A stretch of DNA of 64,000 nucleotides, from assembly GCA_036346275.1 (NCBI GenBank), contig CM070713.1:77306382-77370381 (forward strand). The letters run 5' to 3'. Below, in pieces: positions 58,638 to 64,000 of this stretch; the stretch's first letter is position 1; every line of letters starts with the position of its first letter. A program made the position numbers and the translations under genes. A model generated the notes under the pieces. That model saw nothing but the letters and a program-made list of their open reading frames with translations. It was not told where the DNA came from and searched no databases. Source of the stretch: Otatea glauca. Its lineage: Eukaryota > Streptophyta > Magnoliopsida > Poales > Poaceae.

Positions 58638-61600
58638 ATGGTGGACAAGAATGATGGATCTGAAGGGCTCAAATTCAGCACGTCGCACTTGATGCAAACA
58701 ACTGAAGAGGTTGCGAGGGTATTTATCGCTGCTGCTTCAGCTGCCACCGTACAATCCACACGGCCATCTGTGGTGTATTCGTCTAGAGAAGAGTGTGGCA
58801 GCCCGATGCAGAAGCTGCAGCAGCAATTTTCGAAAATCCTGAAGGGGTTTTCAAACACACCTGAAGTGCCTGGACCTTACAATCCAGAAGTTCTCACGAC
58901 ACAAAAGCGGCAGTGGTCAAGGTTCCAGCTTAAGTCATTGGTATGTATATCTCTACCTATGTGGCATTTCATGTCTGTCTGTTGTGCTCTGCTTGGTGTA
59001 ATATATGCTCTGCTCATTAACTGATGCTTAGTCGGAGCTTCAGTTGTGAATGATTGATGTGATACCCGGCTCTTCTAGCTTCTAGGAAAGAGTGCAACAA
59101 AGCTGGGTTAAATGTCATGTTGATATTAGCTGTTTGATTGACTCAGAATATCTTCATTCATAGTTGTTATCCAAGCATAATACTCAAGCTTGCAGTTCAT
59201 CCTGGGGATGCTATTTTCTTAATTCTCCTCCAGTACAATTTCTATAGGGTGTAGCATAGTCACATCTCACATGACACAATAACATTTGCTTGGATGTCTA
59301 CGTTCCTATGTCCCAAACCTGCCTTTGTTTTTGGCGTCCGTGTCAGCCATTTCCTTTTAATATCCTTATTTTGATTGACTTTGTTTTATCTAATGTCTAC
59401 AATCACGTAATGTTGCTTGTAAGGCCCAATGAACAACCCCACATTGTTTGCAATGTCCGTTGAGTTTATATGTGTGGGACAAGTGGAGTCCTGTCATGGT
59501 ACGCTTTTAATTTGGCTCTTCACTTGCACAGGAGCCTATCAGGTAGTGATTGATCAAATAGTGTTAAGTTACTTAAAAGTTAACACAGTTAACGAAAATT
59601 TCTTTTTGGTCGGGGTAAGAGGTTTACACCAGTTCTGACTTGTAAGAGCAATTTTGCCTTTGGGACTAGTGTTCTAAATAAAGGCCGTTAAAAGGGTAAA
59701 GTTCCCCTACCTGTTACGTTTATGGACATTTCATGGATTGTCCATTTTATTGGGCGATTATTTGGTTTAACGTCTGTTAACGTTTAATAAGCCTGTTTTA
59801 TCGGGTCGTTTATTTGTGTAAAGTTGCAAGATTTTTATATGTCATGGAACATTATAACACACATGAGATGAATGCTAGCTTTGCTTTTCATTGCCATTTG
59901 AGCTGTCCATTCATTCAATTGTGATTCTTTAATTACATTCACATCATGTCATCTTTTTTCTTCATGTCACCATTGTGAATAATTCTTGATAGCCTGGTAG
60001 TTCTATTTTGTACGCATGAAAGATGAATTAGATGCTTATTTTGTTACTGCAAACACATGTATATATTTATATGAATTTTAAATAGTAAAACCGTTTACAA
60101 GGTTGCTTACCGTATAAACACTAAAAGGTGGGGTGACCGTTTGTTAGCGTTTACCATTATTTAGAACATCGGTTGGGATAATCTTTTTACTCAACTTGTG
60201 AAACAACTCATATTTTAGATATTAAAAAGCAGTTACCTTTGTTCTCTTGGAAACCCTCAAATACATTCACAATGTTTCTGATTCGAGTGCAATTGATGAA
60301 TTTAGGTATGCAATGTAAGCACTTGCTAACATTTTGATGACCACTCCAGGTTGAGTGACCAAGCATTTTGAAACTGGTAGGACTGTTCGGAATTTTTTGG
60401 CAAATGCTCTAGAGTTTAGATGCATTGTGATTAATTATAGATGATAACCGTGAATGACCCATTCCCATTCAATATGCATGCATCAATAGAGCTGTTTCTT
60501 AAAAGTATTTTGAAGTGTATGCAGTTGTCTTCTCACTTCTGCGCTTAAAGTATTTTTATGCTATTATTAATGAATGGCGTAGCACATAGTACATACCTCT
60601 CAGAAGTTATTTTTTGTAGCAGGGAAATAGGTGCATCAGAGAACCGTCACATCTCTTTGAGAGCATAGTGATTGTTGGACTTCCTCCTCAGGCAGATATC
60701 CATGAGCTAGAGAACATTGCACTAGGGAGAAATGATGAAGATGGAAAGAAATCAAGAAATATATTTAGCAACCACCACCATCAAGTTCACGCCATATCAA
60801 ATTTGGAACCTCAGGTTATCACCCACCTCACCTATTGTTGCATGTTCTTTACTGTGATGAGTAATACATTCAGGTAGGTACCTCCCCTGCCGTTGTTTTG
60901 TCAAAAAAGAAAAAGAAAAAGGAACGTCATATTGTTGCCTTCTTTCATGTGCTTGAACTTTCTTTTCTTCTTTCCTATCTTTTTTTGGGAAATATCTTTT
61001 GCTGATTATTTTTTGTTTGTCCTTAGGTCCTTTTTGCATATCCTCCGGAGAAGCCTCTTCCACTCAAGTACAAGGATATCATCTCTTTCTGCCTTCCTGG
61101 AGGTGTACAGGTCTGCCCGCATTTGAGCTACATACCGCTTATTGTTTCCATTCCTGTGTAGTTATAGTTTGCAACCAGAATACATTAAGATAATTTTTTA
61201 CCAAGTGTCATGGTGCTTCTTGCATAGGTTATTTTTGTTTACTGAGCTAGAGTGCTGTACGTTGGTTTGGTTGTGAACATAATATTGCAATTTGCCAACT
61301 GGGGTAGATTTCTTATTATAAACGCAATGACATGACATAATAGCAGCCATTTACATAGCTGTGTTTACAAGACACAATATATAATAGGCAAATAGTCAAC
61401 TGATTTGGATACAAAAATTGATCAGTACGAATAAATAGCAATTGGAACAGGTAGTACAGGGAAATTTAGGCGATAACAACCATGAAACAAGAACTGGTCA
61501 TTAAGACATAACCAGCTTCTAGTGAATGTTGTATTCCTTTTTTTTAAGCCTCCAATCATCCACACAATGTCATTTTATCAGACCTTGCTTGTTGGGCAAT

Positions 61601-64000
61601 CAAACAACTTACCTATGTTTACTTTTGTATTAGGTTCATGCTGTTGAACGGACTCCTTCATTCAGTGAGCTGAATGAAATTCTCCTAGGGCAGGTGACTG
61701 TTTCTCAGCTCTGTTTGTGTTTTATTTTCCCTTTTAACTTATAGATACCCTTTTAGTTGACAAGTTCATCAATTACTCCTGAAACCATATTGCAACCATG
61801 CCTCTAAAAGATTTAGAGCTTCTATCACAGCATCCATTTCTTTTGTTTAGTTCTACTTGCAAGTGAGCTTAATGTAGTCTTTTCATGGTTTTGGTATGTG
61901 AATCTTATATTCTGTCTTGCCCATTTCAGGAACAGCTTAAAGAAAGTAATCAATCTTTCGTATTTCGTTTACAGGTATATTTGTATTGCGCCTTTCTTCA
62001 CTATATCATTTCACTGTACCAGGGTGCTGATCATTGAGAAATTGCAGGTTGCTGATGATTCTACATTATATGGATGCTGCATATTGGTTGAAGAGATTGT
62101 ACAGAGACCTTCAAAGCTTGTTTCCATGCTCACGAATGAAAAGACCAGCTTTCCACGCCGGAGTCGTTATGTAATAACTACACCCCGGTGTTATTGCATC
62201 CTGTCCAGGCTCCCATTCTTTGAACTGCATTTTGGGGTGCTGCAGAGGTAGCATATAGTGCTCACCATCGTCTCATGTTGTCTTACCACATTCTTGATGT
62301 CTGAATCTCTATTCAGTTCAAGTTATTCTTTATCTTATGCTTTGTGACTTTCTGATTGGTAGAAGTGGTTTCATTCTTTCTGTGGAATGCTTATGAATTC
62401 TGCTTTTACTCAGAAGTTTTTGTTTACAAGTTATTCATGGGCTGTCCCTTTGGTCCACACTTTTTTTGAGAGCTTCTTGTTGCACTGGTGGCATTGCAAG
62501 TTCATTTTCTTCTTTTGGTTCTATAAGTAGAGTTTTGTCATCCCTGCAGCTAGTATATCCACTCCATATGATGTATAGTAGCTCCGAGACATCTGGTTAT
62601 AATTTTAAGATATCGTCCAGTTTGCATATATATGTATTGTTTGGATTAGTTTGTTTTATTCATGTGGTTCTCAAGCCAAAACGTTTCTAAGTCTTAGTTT
62701 GGGCATGTACTGATGTAAAATTTAGAATATCTATTTTAGTGGCATAACAATATTAGTGCTACATCCAGGAAGCTTTTGTGATTGGCTTGATTTGTCCTGC
62801 TGTCTTTGTCAAATTTTCTTATATTTATTTATGCACTTATGCTATCACACTCACTATTGGTATTCTAATTTGATGTGACTTCTTTTGTATCTGCCTTTCA
62901 TAAGTAGCTGCTGCCTTTATTATGCAGTATTCTCATGGAAGAGCGGCTTGAATGGCTCACAGATGGTGTTAGCATGCTAACATCATTATCACATGAGGAA
63001 ACCTGTCAAGATGATGATATTTGTGAAGGAACTGAAGTTTTAGCAGCGAAACAATATTTCGATGGTAACATAATATATCTGGAAAATTTCTCTGAATCAA
63101 GTGCGGAAGTTTCTTCGAAGGAGCTGCCTGATACTGACAGCAGTTCCGGGTGTAGGGAGAACCAACTAGGCGTCATTTCTAAAGATATCCAACAGGAAAA
63201 TGGTTCTCATGTCAATGAAAAACAGAATGATCTTGCAACAGGGACAGTTAATCATTGTGATAATCCTCAAGGGTCGGAATGTTGTTCTCATGTTAACGAA
63301 GAACAGCATGATCTTGTAACAGGAACAGTCACTCAGTGTGATATTCCCGAATGGTCTGACAATTGTGTTTCAGAAGATACAGCAACTGATCAATCTGGAG
63401 TTAAGCTTCATGAACTGGATTCTATAGCAGTTATCCAGAATGAATCTGGCACCAAGAAAACTTGTGGCGATTCTTCACTTGAAAGTGTAGATGAACAGCT
63501 TGATATCTTTGTTAATGATACTATTTTGCCACTTCTACGATCTCGCCTTTGTGAAGGTTCTGAATTATCTGCAAGGTATGGGCGTAGGCTATGGCATCCT
63601 CAACATAAATAGGTTACCAGCAAGCATGCTATTTACCTCAGCACACTGGGAAAAATCCTTACTTTTGTTAGAAGATTATGTTATTTTGATTTCTTTTTTG
63701 TTAATGTAACTATCAGCCTATTTGCTAGTCTTAGGCCCTAGTGTTGCTGTGAACACTTAAACATATAGTATATAGCCGTTAAATACCATTAAAGTTAGCA
63801 GGGAAACTGTTGTGCTGCTCCTTGAATTCTGATACTTCCACTTGAAATAATCTTGTTACATCTGTTATTAACTGTTGACGCATTGTGACTGTGAAGTTCG
63901 TCTTAAACTTATTTGCAAACCTCATTTTTACATTAGCATCAGTGCCTGCCTGATTAGAATCATAACATAGTTACCACCATTTACTGCAGTTTCCAGGATT
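58638..64000 (+). CDS. DENN (AEX-3) domain protein, 5' part, predicted Rab exchange factor
   Basis: Exons 58638-58940, 60623-60814, 61027-61110, 61634-61693, 61930-61974, 62048-62247 and 62928-63575, with a likely further exon from 63990. All join in frame (about 511 codons so far) with GT-AG introns. The uDENN part includes LFAYPPEKPLPLKYKDIISF, CLPGGVQVHAVERTPSFSEL, FVFRLQVADDSTLYGCCILV, then SRYVITTPRCYCILSRLPFF leading into cDENN, as in plant DENN (AEX-3) proteins such as Arabidopsis At5g35560/At2g20320 (from memory). DENN proteins act as GDP-GTP exchange factors for Rab GTPases in membrane traffic. The N-terminal ~100 residues are low in known motifs. The long seventh coding exon is acidic, probably an unstructured insertion, and holds a 27-residue tandem duplication. 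The start is the first ATG after the acceptor at 58628. Confidence 0.9.
59669..60169. mobile_element. Inverted-ended MITE in DENN intron
   Basis: The left end GTGTTCTAAATAAAGG is mirrored by ATTATTTAGAACATC on the right, giving about 12 bp of terminal inversion. CGTTAACGTTTA/TAAACGCTAAC motifs are repeated inside. AT-rich and non-coding. No TSD was confirmed, so limits may be off by a few bases. It lies deep in intron 58941-60622. Confidence 0.5.
63205..63366 (+). repeat. 81-bp in-frame tandem duplication in the DENN coding exon
   Basis: Two copies begin at 63205 and 63286, each encoding SHVNE[KE]Q[NH]DL[AV]TGTV and then a Cys/Asp-rich tail. The period is 81 bp (27 codons). The copies differ at several positions but keep the frame. 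Confidence 0.85.

Overview
This is plant nuclear DNA, almost certainly from a grass (Poaceae). The evidence is a GC-rich receptor-like kinase exon, GT-AG introns throughout, and a dense nested mix of Tourist/Harbinger-like, Stowaway-like, CACTA, hAT, Helitron, copia and other LTR elements typical of grass genomes. There are no prokaryotic features. The species cannot be fixed from the sequence alone.

Layout. 1-832 (+) is the 3' part of a receptor-like cytoplasmic kinase of the RLCK-VII type. 18823-1838 (-) is a complete class XI myosin heavy chain gene. I resolved 38 coding exons that join into an uninterrupted 1522-codon frame; it looks most like the XI-I subtype. These two genes converge. 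18.8-57.2 kb is a repeat-rich block with one plausible small coding gene at 40417-40701 (+), a MAPR/cytochrome-b5-fold steroid-binding-protein-like ORF. 57.6-64.0 kb (+) is the 5' half of a DENN-domain protein gene (a predicted Rab exchange factor family), cut off by the window end.

The repeat block can be read as datable nests bounded by target-site duplications (TSDs). (i) A long palindromic element (19731-21991) was hit by a Helitron-like element, which was hit by an LTR now solo (TSD CATAG). (ii) A 230-bp Tourist-like MITE (24268-26090) was hit by a short LTR element with two LTRs and a 333-bp interior. (iii) A 3.17-kb solo LTR stands at 27007-30174 (TSD CACTT). (iv) A CACTA element (32786-38771, TSD CAC) was hit by a second copy of that long LTR, itself hit by another solo LTR (TSD TAGAG). 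(v) A solo LTR (TSD CCTCT) sits just 3' of the steroid-binding-like ORF. (vi) A Tourist-like MITE (45254-46515) holds an hAT remnant with a transposase-like fragment and a (TA)36 tract. (vii) A copia element (51315-57221, TSD AAACT) lacks integrase and most of reverse transcriptase, and its gag is split by a solo LTR (TSD ACTGT). At least five LTRs are solo against two elements with paired LTRs, which points to frequent LTR-LTR recombination.

Functionally, the three host genes belong to signalling (kinase), actin-based transport (myosin XI) and membrane traffic (DENN); nothing suggests they form one system. The most unusual structures are a foldback-like element whose two arms are inverted arrays of one 15-bp minisatellite (49.56-50.28 kb), a ~172-bp-period tandem repeat (30.7-31.7 kb), a ~32-bp tandem array (26.47-26.89 kb), and the very long LTR family with internal palindrome arrays. 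I did not find convincing evidence for a wholly new biological system.
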